A DNA stretch of 64,000 nt from Acanthococcus lagerstroemiae (taxonomy: Eukaryota; Arthropoda; Insecta; Hemiptera; Eriococcidae). Below the pieces are notes generated by a model. The model searched no databases. It worked only from the letters and a program-made list of their open reading frames with translations, and was not told where the DNA came from. Positions 21,624 to 32,749 of this stretch are shown here, in pieces. The translations under genes and the position numbers were made by a program. The DNA is taken from contig CM063108.1 in NCBI GenBank assembly GCA_031841125.1, positions 50,986,122 through 51,050,121 on the forward strand, written 5' to 3'. Position 1 is the stretch's first letter, and each line of letters starts with the position of its first letter.

Positions 21624-22266
21624 GTCCGGCATCGCATACGGCATCTGAAGAAGAAAAATTGAAAAGATTTCCCTCGTTTTGCTCGTAAATAAGTTTCCTC
21701 ACTTTTTCAAAGATCAACACCACGGAATCCACACCCATTGAAGAAGTCTGGTACCGAGCTTGTGACAAGTACATACATTGTTCCATCTAAGAGTAGATAT
21801 GCATCGGATGATGGAAAACGTGTATGGCACTATTCAGGTCAAGGTTTCTTCCCAACCGTCGCTAAAGCACTTTTGGCAGTTAGACAAATGCACTACACCA
21901 GCACTTTATTTCTTGTCTGCTATAAAAGAGTATCGGCCAATATTTCGTTGTCATGTGGTCAGTACCTAGTTTCACATCCGTCCAAATTATACAGGGTATT
22001 TCAAAATGACAGGGCCAATTTTAAGTGCTTGTAGCTTGGCAACACTCTGGTCAAGTGACCTGTCCAGTTCCATAAATTTTTTTCGGATTGTAGGTATAAA
22101 CTGCATCTGAACTGCTTTTTTTTAGATTTTTCTTTTATTGTTTGCATTTTTATTTTGCCTGGTTTCCTGAATTTGAGAATAGATCTTTCTATAAAGTTGA
22201 ATGTAGTTCTCGTTTTTTGTTCTATTTTTTGGTTCGAGTAGTGAAGTTCCACGTTTGGGCTCCATA
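21624..22266. other. Unrecognised DNA; TACAGGGTATTTC-like motif near 21991
   Basis: The motif ATACAGGGTATTTCAAAATG resembles the ends of abundant insect elements (ACAGGGTGTTTC type), but no partner end is seen. No gene is supported. Confidence 0.35.
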
Positions 22267-22373
22267 TACAGGGTGTTCCACGACAGTCCCTCCCCCCTGT
22301 TTTCTCACGAACCGATGGGCAGATCTCCCCGGGACGAAAATAATTTTCCAGTTGTAAAGTCTAGTTTCTCCTG

Positions 22374-23332
22374 AGCTTAAAAAATTTTCTCCGCCTTTCA
22401 CGGGCGGCTGGAACCTACCACCAACTTCGGAATCTTAAACAGGAAGGTATGCCTTTATGCACCTCGTTGGAAAGGTCATTTACTCAAAAATACTAATCCG
22501 TGGGAAAAAAAATCAAAATTTGTCAATTTTGGGGAGCAAGGGGCCTAGAGATGACCAAAATCCACTCAGAATCAAAGTGTGGTGACCCATCAAACGAACT
22601 ATCGAAAATGGGGTTTTCCAGGTCGCTGATTTCAAATATTACCTTATTTTCCCAATTTGACTAACCTAGGGGCAGAACATTCAAAAATTTGGGGCAGAAG
22701 GAGTTACCCCCCATTTTTCCCCCGAACCGATGGGCGGATCTTTGCCGGACAGATTGCCATCTTCCTGCGGTTAGGTCTAGTTTCTCTAGGGCTTGAAAAA
22801 TTTTCTCCCCCATTTATGGGGAGCTGTAACGAGCCACCAACTTTGGAATCTTAAATGGAAAGGTATGCCTTTATGCACATCGCTGGGAAAAGAATATCCT
22901 GTAAAATACAAATCCGTGAAAAAGTTTTCAAAATTCATCAATTTTGGGGGCAAGGGGCCTAAAAATGACCAAAATCCATCAAAAATCAAAGTGTCATAAC
23001 CTAGCAAACAAACGAATGAAAGAGGGGTTTCCGAGGTCACGGACTCCGAATACACGATTTAACCCGGTTTAGGGCTTTGAAACCAAATTTTCAACCTAAA
23101 ATTGGTTCCTATTCACACATTTTTGACTTTGATTATTAAAGTGGCTTCACGCACATCGTTGAATGGGAAACTTCCTCCAGAGTATGAATCCATGAAAAAA
23201 ATTTCAAAATTCATCAAATTTGGGGTAAGGGGCCTAGAGATGACCAAAATCCGTCCAAAATCGAAGTATCATGACCTAGCGAACAGACTATCAAAAAGGG
23301 ATTTTCGAGGTCGCTGATTCCGAATGTCACAC
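22374..23332 (+). repeat. Foldback structure, left arm
   Basis: The reverse complement of 25145-26087 aligns collinearly over the whole arm with only scattered substitutions and small indels; I judge well over 90 percent identity by eye. The arm itself consists of diverged tandem units: CGAACCGATGGGC occurs near 22310 and 22732, and the phrase TATGCCTTTATGCACATCG near 22447 and 22866, giving a period of about 420 bp, with further related monomers near 23142. Sequence homologous to the units begins at about 22267, slightly outside the arm. No coding capacity. Confidence 0.88.
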
Positions 23333-25144
23333 TTTTCTCCCGATTCAACTCGTTTCAGGGCCCTAAAATTCAATTTTACACTCAAAAGTGATTCTAATTT
23401 ACAAGTTTTTGAGGTTCTGAACGCTAGTTATCAAAGTGGCTTCATGCACATCGTTGAATAGGGTAGTTCCTCCAAGAAATGGCAAATTCATCAATTTTGG
23501 GAGACAGGGTCTACCCTAGCCAAAACCTATCTAAAATCAGATACCTAAAAGTGCTGCCATTTACACATTTTTGAATTTCTCATTGCCGATTACTCAGATG
23601 GCTTTAATATGCACGTCATTGGAAAGTGAACTTCCACCAAAAACGAATCTGTGCGAAAAAAGTTTGGGTTCATCACGTGATTTCCTACATCCAGCGCATC
23701 CTAGGGCCCCGATATCCGAAAATTGAATGAGAAAGGTGGTGTCAAGTACAAATTTTTGACATTTTTGGACTTACAAGACATACAGGGTTATTCAGTTTTC
23801 GTTGCAACATAGGAAAACCCGGCATGTTGCGTGGTAATATGAATAAGTGGGCACACGATGGCCGTCTATTCAGATTTAAACGCAACATTACTGTGCTCTG
23901 TGGCGCCGTGACGGACAACAGAAAAGGAACGATTCGGGAGGGGGGGGGGAAACTTCGATGGTTTTTGAAGAATTTTATCGAAACTCGTCAGGAAAAATGT
24001 TCGATAATCTCCGGAGAATTTCTTCGGAAACTTCGGAGAAAATCTCGGATGATTTTTAGGAATTTCATCGGTATTGTTGGAAAAAAATTCCAATTGTTTC
24101 CAACTTCATCGGGACTCGGGAAAAATCTCTGATAAATTTTAAAGAATTTCATCGGAAATGGTAGGAAAATCTTCTATAATTAAAAAAAAATTCATCGGAA
24201 CTCGGGAAAAATGTCCGATCATTTTAAAAGAATTTTATCGAAACTCGGGAAAATCTCCGATAAATTATAAAGAATTTTTTTGAAACCGGGAAAAATCTCG
24301 GATATGATTATTAAGGAATTTCATCGGAAATCTTTGGAAAAAATTCCGTTAATGTCCACCGAATTTCATCGGAAATCTTTAGAAAAATTTCCAATGATTT
24401 CCAAAAAAGTTTCATAAAAATTCTTCAAGAAAATTCTTCGATAACTTTTGAAGTATTTCTGAGAAATACTAAAGAAAAATCTCCGATAATCTTTAAGGAA
24501 TTTTTTCGGAACTCGGGAAAAATCTCCGATAAATTTTAAGGAATTTCATCGGAAATTGTTAGAAAAGTCTGCGATGATTTTTAAGGAATTTTATCGGAAC
24601 TCAGGGAAAACCTCCGATAATCTTTAAGGAATTTCAACGGAAATTGTTGAGAAAAATTCCGATAATGTCTGGAGAATCTCATCAGAAACCTTTAGAAAAA
24701 ATTTCCTTTAATTTCTAAAAAGTTTCATCAAAATTCTTCGAGGAAGTTTTTCCAATAATTTTTGAAGCTTGTCATAGGAAATATTCGGGGGAATACTCCA
24801 ATGGTTTAATAATTCAAAAATTATATGAATTGTTTTTGGAAATCATTGGAAATTCTTCCTCAAGATTTCCGATGAGATTCTTCGGAAATTATCGGAATTA
24901 GTTCCCAACAATTTCCGATAAAATTCTTTAAAATTTATCGGAGATTCTTTCCGAGTTCCAATGAAATTCTTTAAAAATTATCCGAGATTTTTCCCGAGTA
25001 TTTCACAGAAATATTCCGATGACATTCCCTAAAAATCATCCAATATTTTCCCGGACGTTTCCAAAAAAATTCTTTGGAAATTCTTGGAATTTTTTTCCAA
25101 CAAAATTCCGGTGAAATTTCTTAAAAATCAGCGGAGATTTTTCC
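23333..25144. repeat. Loop of the foldback: GGAATTTCATCGGAAAT satellite and other sequence
   Basis: From about 23950 to 24790 the sequence is a dense array of short diverged units (AAGGAATTTCATCGGAAAT, then AAAAATCTCCGATAAT). From about 24800 to 25140 the same units run in the opposite orientation (TTTCCGATGAAATTC). The first 450 bp hold more arm-like monomers (GGCTTCATGCACATCG near 23440). Around 23765-23930 there is an unrelated segment opening with ACATACAGGGTTATTCAG. The centre of the structure is thus itself partly palindromic. Confidence 0.75.
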
Positions 25145-26087
25145 GTGTGATATTCGGAATCAGCGACCTCGAAAACCTCCATTTCGATAGTCTGTTTGCT
25201 AGGTCATGATACTTCAATTTTGGACGGATTTTGGTCATCTCTACGCCAATTACCCCCAAAATAGGATTCATACTCTGGAGGAAGTTCCCTATTTAACGAT
25301 GTGCGTGAAGCCACTTTAATAACCTGCATTCAGAAAGTCAAAAATGTGTGAATATGGAACCAATTTTAGGTTGAAAATTTGGATTTTAAAGCCCGGGTTA
25401 AATCGTGTATTCGGAATCCGTGACCTCGAAAACCCCGCCTTCAATCGTTTGTTTGCTAGGTTATGATACTTTGACTTTTAATGGATTTTGATCATCTTTA
25501 GACCCCTTGCCCCCCAAAATTGATGAATTTTGAAATTTTTTCACGGGTTTGTATTTTGCAGGATATGCACTTTCCAGCGATGTGCATAAAGGCATACCTT
25601 TCTATTTAAGATTCTAAAGTTGGTGGCACGTTACAGCCCCCCATAAATGGGGAAGAAAATTTTTTAAGCCCTAGAGAAACTAGACCTTACCGCAGGAAAA
25701 TGGCAATCTGTCCGGCACAGATCCGCCCATTGGTCCGGGAAAAAAATTGGGGGTAACCTCTTCTACCCCAAATTTTGGAATGTTCTGCCCTCTGGATTAG
25801 TCAAATCGGGAAAATAAGGTAATATTCAAAATCAGTGACCTGGAAAACTCCATATTCGATAGTTCGTTTGATGGGTCACCACACTTTGATTCTGAGTGGA
25901 TTTTGGTCATCTCTAGGCCCCTTGCCCCCCAAAATTGACAAATTTTGATTTTTTCCCCACGGATTAGTATTTTTGAGTAAATGACCTTTCCAACGAGGTG
26001 CATAAAGGCATATCTTCCTGTTTAAGATTCCGAAGTTGGTAGTAGATTCCAGCCGCCCGTGAAAGGCGGAGAAAATTTTTTAAGCTT
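25145..26087 (-). repeat. Foldback structure, right arm
   Basis: Inverted copy of 22374-23332. The outer end (GAAAATTTTTTAAGCTTA) meets the I-like retrotransposon fragment directly at about 26090. The inner end is GTGTGATATTCGGAATCAGC, mirrored by GCTGATTCCGAATGTCACAC at the left arm. Confidence 0.88.
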
Positions 26088-26090
26088 AAG

Positions 26091-28012
26091 CGGAGATTAT
26101 GTCCTGGCAACATTCATGGATATACAGGGAGCGTTTGACGCGACCTCTCATGAATCCATAGAAACAGCTCTGAGGGAAAGGGAAGTGAAAGAAAGCTTAA
26201 TAAACTGAATTGTATCTATGCTAAAACGCAGGGAGATCCGGATAACATTTCAACAAGAACGGATCCATGCAACTACCATCAGGGGCTGCCCACAAGGGGG
26301 AGTACTCTCTCCCCTACTGTGGAGCCTGGTGGTGGACAGCTTGCTGGAGGAGTTAAATGGGCAAAAAATATACACACAGGGCTACCTACGCTGACGATTT
26401 GGCTGTGGTGGTAACCGGCAAATTTCCGGGAACCATCGCGGAGATAACGCAGTGGGGACTCCGATGGGTGGAAAAATGGTGTGTGAAGAAGGGGTTATCG
26501 ATACACCTGGACAAAACGGAGATCACTCTTTTCACTCGTAAAAGGAAAGGCAAGGAATTAATCAAGGTGCAATACAAGGGAAGACCGTTAGCCCTCACAG
26601 GAAAGGTGAAGTACTTAGGAGTATATCTTGACGAAATAACTCTCCTGGAGGGATCACGTTTCAGATAAAATAAGAAAAGGGATTGAGGCTCTTTGGGCTT
26701 GCCGCACCTATGTCGGGAGGACCTGGGGACTCGCTCCCAAACTGGCCAACGTCAGAGAGGAACTAGACCACCTGCAAAGGCTCGCGTGCGTGTTGACAAC
26801 GGGGGCAATGAGTACGGTGCCGACAAAGGCACTAGAAAGGCTCCTGAACTTGCCACCACTTCACACTGCTATAGAAGCAGCGGCGATAATGGGTGCTTAT
26901 CGTCTGGGTCAACCAAACCTTCGGGCCCATAAGACAGGCCACGGAAGGATATGGGAGATGGCCGGGACGATAGACAAATGCTTTGGGATGCCAAAGGATA
27001 GAATTGCGATGGAACTTTGACAAACCATACCGTGCGCTGGTACCCACACGGGAGGCTTGGGGAAAGAGGTGGCCAAGCATTCTAGGAAAAGAGGAGAATG
27101 TGTGGTTTGCAGATGCCTCTAAGGATGACCAAAGGGTAGGAATCGGAATCACGAATGCAAAAGGCGCTGACAACTGTTCAGTGGCACTGGGCGAGGGCGT
27201 CACTATCCTCCAAGCGGAGATAATGGCGATCACGGTGGCCATTGAGAGAAGCCAGCAGAAGGGCCTTGTTAATAAGCAGATCTATATCTGTACAGACCAG
27301 TCAATCAGCTATCAAAGTACTATCGTCACACCAAACTACATCCCTGGTAGTGGTGGAGCGTGTTAACAAACTATACACCCTTGCCCAGGAGAACCGGGTC
27401 ACCGTACTATGGACCCCGGGACACTGCGGCATAAAAGGGAACATGATCGCTGGCAAGCTAGCGAAGGAGGGTACCAAAAAGGAACTGGCAACGCCCAGGC
27501 CGTGTCTTCCTGTAGCATACAGCGTCATAAAATCCGAAGTAAAGGCCTGGATAAGCAAGCAGACGAAAATGCACTGGCGGTTGGCCAGTGGCATGAACGT
27601 CAGTAAAACACTGATAGGAGACATCCTCAGTAAGTATGCCAAGTTCCTATTAGGGCTTGACAGGAAACATGCAAGGCTCATGGTCGAACTACTAACCGGT
27701 CATGGGGCCACAAAACACATGTGGTATAAAATAGGAGTGGTAAGAAGCGGCTCTTGTAGGTACTGTGGAGAAGAGGAAGAAACCTCGATCCATATCAGAC
27801 GCGAAGCCTTGGGGCTAGAATATCCAGCACCCTGCGAAGTCAAAGGGATAGAGCTAAGTAAAATAAAATACTCACTTTGGCTATAAAAGTGAGGCTACTG
27901 AGCTGATCCTTAACAGCAACTTGAGGAATAGTGCAATGGACTGCAAAGTCTGAGCGCTCGGTGCATGTAGCGCCACCTCACACACAAATGTAATGTAAAT
28001 GTAATTATCTAT
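26091..28012 (+). pseudogene. I-like non-LTR retrotransposon: RT core, RNase H and C-terminal finger (5'-truncated, frameshifted)
   Basis: The fragment opens at RT motif A (MDIQGAFDATSHESI), followed by motif B GCPQGGVLSPLLWSLVVDSL, then a frame change and motif C (ADDLAVVV) and LTGKVKYLGVYLDEI. After more frame changes there is an RNase H domain: WFADASKDDQRVGIGI with the first Asp, ILQAEIMAI with the Glu, CTDQS with the next Asp, and VLWTPGHCGIKGNMIAGKLA with the last. The C-terminus holds TGHGATKHMWYKIG and a CRYC finger half. Encoded RNase H plus a short repeated tail (AATGTAATGTAAATGTAAT) suggests the I group rather than RTE or R1, but this is an inference. In-frame stops and shifts make it inactive. 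Relative to 35033-35590 it lacks 30 bp that contain the last zinc ligand. Confidence 0.8.
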
Positions 28013-28100
28013 TTTTCTTTGATTATGTTATTTCATATTCAGAAAAGTATTCCCCTATTGTGGTGACCCAGACGTTCGTTTTATCGAAATCTATTGACAC

Positions 28101-28205
28101 TAGGGTGTCCCTTATTTTACAAGTGTTCGCCAATTGTTTAGGGTCGCACTGAGATTTGTTCCAACAGACCTAGAAAACTCGCCATATAAAATTTGAGCTC
28201 AATCT
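28101..28205 (+). repeat. AGGGTGTCCCTTATTTTACA repeat, copy 1
   Basis: About 105 bp shared at roughly 90 percent identity with 34563-34670, beginning AGGGTGTCCCTTATTTTACA and ending ATTTGAGCTCAATCTGAGGT. It looks like one end of a larger DNA element. The downstream sequences of the two copies differ. Confidence 0.65.
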
Positions 28206-29620
28206 GAGGTCAATCCCTTCCCCCATGATCGTCTAAAATATACGTTTTTCACCGAAATTTTTCGAAAAATTGAAAAAATTTTTGCTTTTGTGGTCTCAGA
28301 TAAGTGTTTTGCATCTTTTCTAAGGGTCAGCTCCCTAGAGTCCACCTTCGTAGAAGAGTTTTGGTAGTTGGCTGGGAGCTTACAGAACTTGATTCGAGTT
28401 TCTTTTCCTCGGCCCGAGCACCTATTTGAGATCGAGTTGGACAGTTATAGGTTGTCCTCATATACATGTACATGTGTATAAATGCATATATGAGCGCAAG
28501 CAGCGGCGTTTCCCAACGTCCAACGCCGCACCATCCGTCCGACCATTGTTGTATAATCGACTCTTTGGCATCAATACGTAACGAACGCACGATTGTCGTC
28601 GCTTAGCATCGCGAGAGGCAAGAAGAAGCACGTACACACCGATACACACAGCCGGCGTACAAGTCATGAGAAAAGTCGAGGCCGACTCAATGTTGTTTGC
28701 ACAACAATGAAAAGAAAGAAATAAAAATATTATAAAAAAAAACCACAACGTGCCCCGACTCAGTCTCCGGATTCTGCACCGGGATACTGAAAAGCGTGTA
28801 TTGGCGTACAACTAATTTATGCCGCACTGAACAATTTCGATTATTCCTCGCATCCTTTACGCCGTGATCGTATCCAGCCCGAAGGGTTTTGCTGTAATAG
28901 ATGCATCTCGTCAACAAGGTATGCTCGCACCGAGAGGATGGGATTCGCGGATGCGTTGATCAGATAATGGGGGGAAAAAAATTTGTATGGCATTGGCCCT
29001 CGTGCGGCGGATATTTAATTGCGAGCGAATACTCAACGAGGTGCAGAGAGCGGAGGGGTAAAAATACCAACAAAACCTGTTACACTTCTTCGGCCGCAAT
29101 CGGCGTGATTAGCGGAGATAATTGCGCTCAATCGAGTTTTATTAGATGCGTCTAGAAGAAAGTAAAAGTGCACAAAGTGATCCGGGGGGAAGGGGGAAAA
29201 AAAGTAAAATATTCAAGGAGACGATCGAGTTTTTTTCGCGATCGTAGACGACAGCGGTGATAAAAGAAGTCGAGCAAAAAGAAAATCCTTGTTGGATTGC
29301 GATTACGTTTTGAAACTTCAAGAGCCGGAAAGGGGCAGAAAACAACAGGCGCGAGGATGTGGACTGCCGAAACCAATCGAAGCGTTAGTGCTCGAGAATT
29401 TAGTATTTTTAATTTCAAAGGTCCAGAATTCTTGAAACGTGATCATGAAGAGCCTGAAAAACAAGGCATATATGGACAGAATAGGAGTACCAGAGAACAA
29501 TAAGAATACAAGGTACGGGAAAGGGGGAATTATTTCTGCCTTACTCGATTGAGAAAGTGATACCAGAAGAATGGAACAAATAAGATATCATTTTAATCCA
29601 TTGCAAAAAAAAGGATGATG
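28206..29620. other. Largely unique, CpG-rich DNA
   Basis: No transposon homology is visible from about 28330 to 29600. The segment is CpG-richer than the satellite regions and has no long reading frame. This is the kind of sequence in which unrepresented host exons or regulatory DNA could lie, but nothing specific is supported. Confidence 0.35.
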
Positions 29621-29934
29621 TGGTGGGACGTCCGGCGATGGTCGCATGCCAAAGTATAGCCCCTGAGACACCGCACCCCCGGCCCCGGAAACTACCCTTT
29701 CGAGTATCGTATCAGTGACCGGAGGGACATTTTGAGGCCAGCCCTAGCCCCCAATTCGCCGTTCCGCTTCTGGCGCGCTGTCCTGCTAGGGCCACCATGG
29801 GGCTCCCTACTGACCGAAGGTAACGCTTCCTACACTAACCTGGAATTGGTATGCCCACAGCCGGACGCGCTTCCTCTTCACTTCCCCCTCACCTCCTTGT
29901 CTTGGTACGTGAGGCGACGCTGGAAGGTGGTGAA
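29621..29934 (-). mobile_element. 3' UTR copy of the 45-49 kb R1-clade family
   Basis: The plus strand reads TGGTGGGACG, GCATGCCAAAGT, ACACCGCACCCCCGGCC, CTACCCTTTCGAG and CACCATGGGGCTCCCTACTG, in the same order as 44988-45310. It is a dead-on-arrival insertion holding only about 310 bp of 3' UTR. Its 3' terminus coincides with that of the large element, which fixes the family's 3' end at GTGGTGGGACG on this strand. Confidence 0.8.
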
Positions 29935-29992
29935 AATAAAAGGGGATAAAATAAAATGAAAAACTATCAACCTGTATCTCTAAGTCTAACCA

Positions 29993-30110
29993 GGGGCGGA
30001 TTACCCTACAAGCACACCAAGCACTTGCTTCGAGCGGAAAATTTTTAGAGGCGGCAAATCGAATGTAAAGTACTAAAGGAAATTATGATTGATGCGTGTG
30101 AAGAGTAGAA
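29993..30110 (+). mobile_element. Left terminal region of a hAT element
   Basis: CAGGGGCGGATTACCCTACA followed by CTTGCTTCGAGCGG and GAGGCGGCAAAT is the terminal signature of ZMYM1-like insect hAT elements. The transposase remnant at 32750-34045 is in the orientation expected for the same element, and no right terminus is found before the R1 insertion at 34128. The assignment to one element is an inference. Confidence 0.55.
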
Positions 30111-30479
30111 AATTGAAAAATTTCCCTCAAATACAAAAATAGATGACAATTTTCAGTTACTTGAAAATGCTAACTCTATACGCCGAACGTATTGATCGCT
30201 GATATCATTAGCTATGACAAATTACTGGGCACCAAACGCTTCACTTGCTTTGACTTGCTTAAAAACCCTATTGTTTTTAATAACTCGTAAGATCATTTAT
30301 TCAATTTTTCATTATCAGATCGCCATGAAATACATAATTATTACGAATAATCAGTGAATTCTCTACTTTTTAATTACTACTAGGGGGCTTCGCGCCTCGT
30401 CCGACCACCGCAGTCCTCAGAGTTTGGTCGAAAACTTTTGTACCTGAGTTGAGGTTTGCTTTGTGCTTCTTACCCATCA
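30111..30479. other. Unrecognised DNA
   Basis: AT-rich, without recognisable coding or repeat content. It may be interior of the hAT element that starts at 29993. Confidence 0.35.
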
Positions 30480-30875
30480 CTACGCCCTCCCCAACTGCGG
30501 CCTTAATTCCTCGCTACAGCCTTCCCCTTCCACTGCTCCTTCTCTGCGGCCACCTCGTCCTCACTTCCTCAAAGATCCCCTGGTCTTCCACTCAGGAGCT
30601 ACCACCACCATGGCCACCCTTCCTCTTCAGACCACCACAACCAGCCCCTCCCGCACCACACGGCTTTCATTTCCCTACCCGGTCCCGCTTTCACCCAGGA
30701 CTTCCTCCTCCACCAGAACCTCTAACTCACCATTACCCCCCACCACCCAGGGCCTTTATCCTCCTCCTGAGGCTACGCCCCCATGGATCTCCTCCCCATT
30801 CTGGAGCTTCCTCCATCATGAACCACCTCCTACGGGCAGGCTACCCTTGGAAAAATGAGCAATTAGTGGGGCAGC
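30480..30875 (+). repeat. C-rich repeat, left arm of an inverted repeat
   Basis: A strongly C-rich strand with CCACCACCATGGCC, TCCTCCTCCACCAG and similar phrases. The reverse complement of 31003-31368 aligns collinearly with the first 360 bp, and 31940-32235 is a third, direct copy. Two overlapping proline/serine-rich frames (131 and 150 residues) follow from base composition and are not conserved between copies, so I do not call a gene. Confidence 0.75.
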
Positions 30876-31002
30876 GTATAGTAAGCTCTTCTTCTAATTA
30901 AAGGGGCATAGTGAGGAAAGGGGCTGTGAAGGGAGATAAACCCCAGGGGGTAGTGATGGATGAGGATCCTAGAAGGGCAGTAAAACTTTTGTAGATAAAG
31001 GT

Positions 31003-31368
31003 CCGGGTGTGTAAGAGGTACTCATGGTGGAGGAGGGAGTTCCAGAAGGGGAGGAAAACCACGGTGGTGGTGGGGACTGTAGAGGGAGATATAGTGAGTA
31101 AGAAGTCCTGGTGGAGGAGGAAGTCCTCGGTGAGAGAGACGGCCGGGAAGGCAAATGAAGGCCATGGTGCGGAAGGTTCTGGTGGTCCGGGGAAGGGGTT
31201 TTGAGGAGAAGGATTTTCGTGGGGGAGGGTTGGCCATGGTGGTGGAAGCTCCTGGTTGGAGGACCAGGGGATTTTCGAGGTGATTGAGCAAGGAGGCCGT
31301 AGGGTGATGGAGCCGCGAAAGGGGAAGGCTGTAGAGAGGGACTAAGGCCGCCATTGGGGAGGGAGTAG
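31003..31368 (-). repeat. C-rich repeat, right arm of the inverted repeat
   Basis: Inverted copy of 30480-30840, separated from it by about 160 bp. Together they could form a stem of about 360 bp. Divergence between arms is moderate, around 75-80 percent identity by eye. Confidence 0.75.
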
Positions 31369-31939
31369 AGACTGCGAATTGCCTACCCTATGTAGAAATA
31401 CAATCTCAAAACCCAAATATTATTCAGTAATTAATGGGCTACTGAATTGTGATTGATTTATCGATCCGCTTAGTCAATCACGGAAATAGATTGTCGTTTA
31501 ATGTAAATTTATGAAAGCTCGGTTCAGTATAATTTTCTCGTTGCTACATAAAGCAATAATCATTTTCCGTCTTTATTTCGAGTTATTAGCCCCCTCAGTC
31601 GGCAATCTACTATCGGCAATTTCCCTCAGGTGAGATCCTGGGAAGGAGTTCTTTCTTCTTGGGATCTTATTCCGAGATTTGGGCGGGACATCTGGCCTTC
31701 GGGAAATCTTGCTACAAGGTTTTAAAAAAAAAAAACTATAGCACTACAAAGTTCCGATAATCCTGTTCTTTGGGTCGCTGAATCCATTTCATGGATTCAT
31801 TTCCCCCTCCCTTCAACCACTGAGGCTCCACAGAGGGCTGAACTGACGGATGAGCTCCTGTGGAAGTTACTGATTAGTTTTTCCCTAAGACCCCTAATCA
31901 CACCCCTCCTGAAAAACTAGTAACGCTGCAGGATTGATT
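31369..31939. other. Unrecognised DNA with a satellite-like patch
   Basis: The segment 31765-31850 (GGGTCGCTGAATCCATTT, CCCCCTCCCTTC) resembles monomers at 18200-18450. The rest is not recognised. Confidence 0.35.
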
Positions 31940-32235
31940 TAAGATCCCTGGACATCCACCCAGGAGCTCTCACAACCATGATCACCCCTCTCCCGAGAGC
32001 CCTTTCCCTTCAAGACGCCACCAGCCCCTCCAGCACCACGGCCATTTCTCTCCCTGGTCCCCTCTCTCACCAAGGACTTTCTCCTCCACCAGGTTCTCTT
32101 ACTCATCTTAACTCCCCGCCTCACCCAAGGCAGCCATCTCCGTCCACAGCCCACGCCCCCACAGGGGCCCTCCTCAACCATGAACCTCCTCCTGAGAGTA
32201 GGCTATCCCTGGAAAATTGAACAATTAAGAGGCAG
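31940..32235 (+). repeat. C-rich repeat, third copy (direct)
   Basis: Aligns with 30570-30875: GATCCCTGG...CACCCAGGAGCT at the left and GGCTATCCCTGGAAAA at the right end. It is shorter than the left arm because the 5' part is absent. Confidence 0.65.
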
Positions 32236-32749
32236 GGTGGGCAACCCGCAGCGATTTGAGATCTTGGAAATTATGGGTAATTATGTCATTATATGTCTTT
32301 TTGTGTCAGTTATGTCTTAAAACTCGGAGATCTTTTAGGGAGGAGGTGGTAGGGACGAAGGCCGGGATTTAGATATCAGGCTTCTTGGAGTTTTTTTCTT
32401 TTTCAGGAGGGGGGAGGAGGAGTTTTGGTTTTTAATATATACAGAGATTTATTATTTCTTGTAATGGCGAACGGAAAAAAGAGATTAAGTGGTGCCTACC
32501 AAAGATTCGAGACTAGAAACGGGAGAAGGAAGAAGACTTAGGTTTTGAAAAAAGTTCCGGAACTTGAAACGTTTTTAAAAACAAAAAGGCATCGAGAAGG
32601 TAAAAATTATCAAGATGAATATGTTTGAAAATCATAATTTTTTTTCAATTTCTGATCATACGAATACCTAAGGTACGGTATTGTATTATTTCGAAATGGT
32701 CTTGAAAACTCTTGTAAACATATTGAAAATCGTCAAAATTTTTTAGCTC
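32236..32749. other. Unrecognised DNA, probably interior of the hAT element
   Basis: Purine-rich, no supported frame. Confidence 0.3.

Noticed and set aside
22374..26087. Ordinary DNA transposon with a transposase in the loop
   Set aside because: No transposase-like frame exists in the loop; it is satellite sequence.
30449..30901. Proline/serine-rich protein genes
   Set aside because: Two overlapping frames on a C-rich strand are open because of composition, and the frames are not preserved in the inverted and direct copies.
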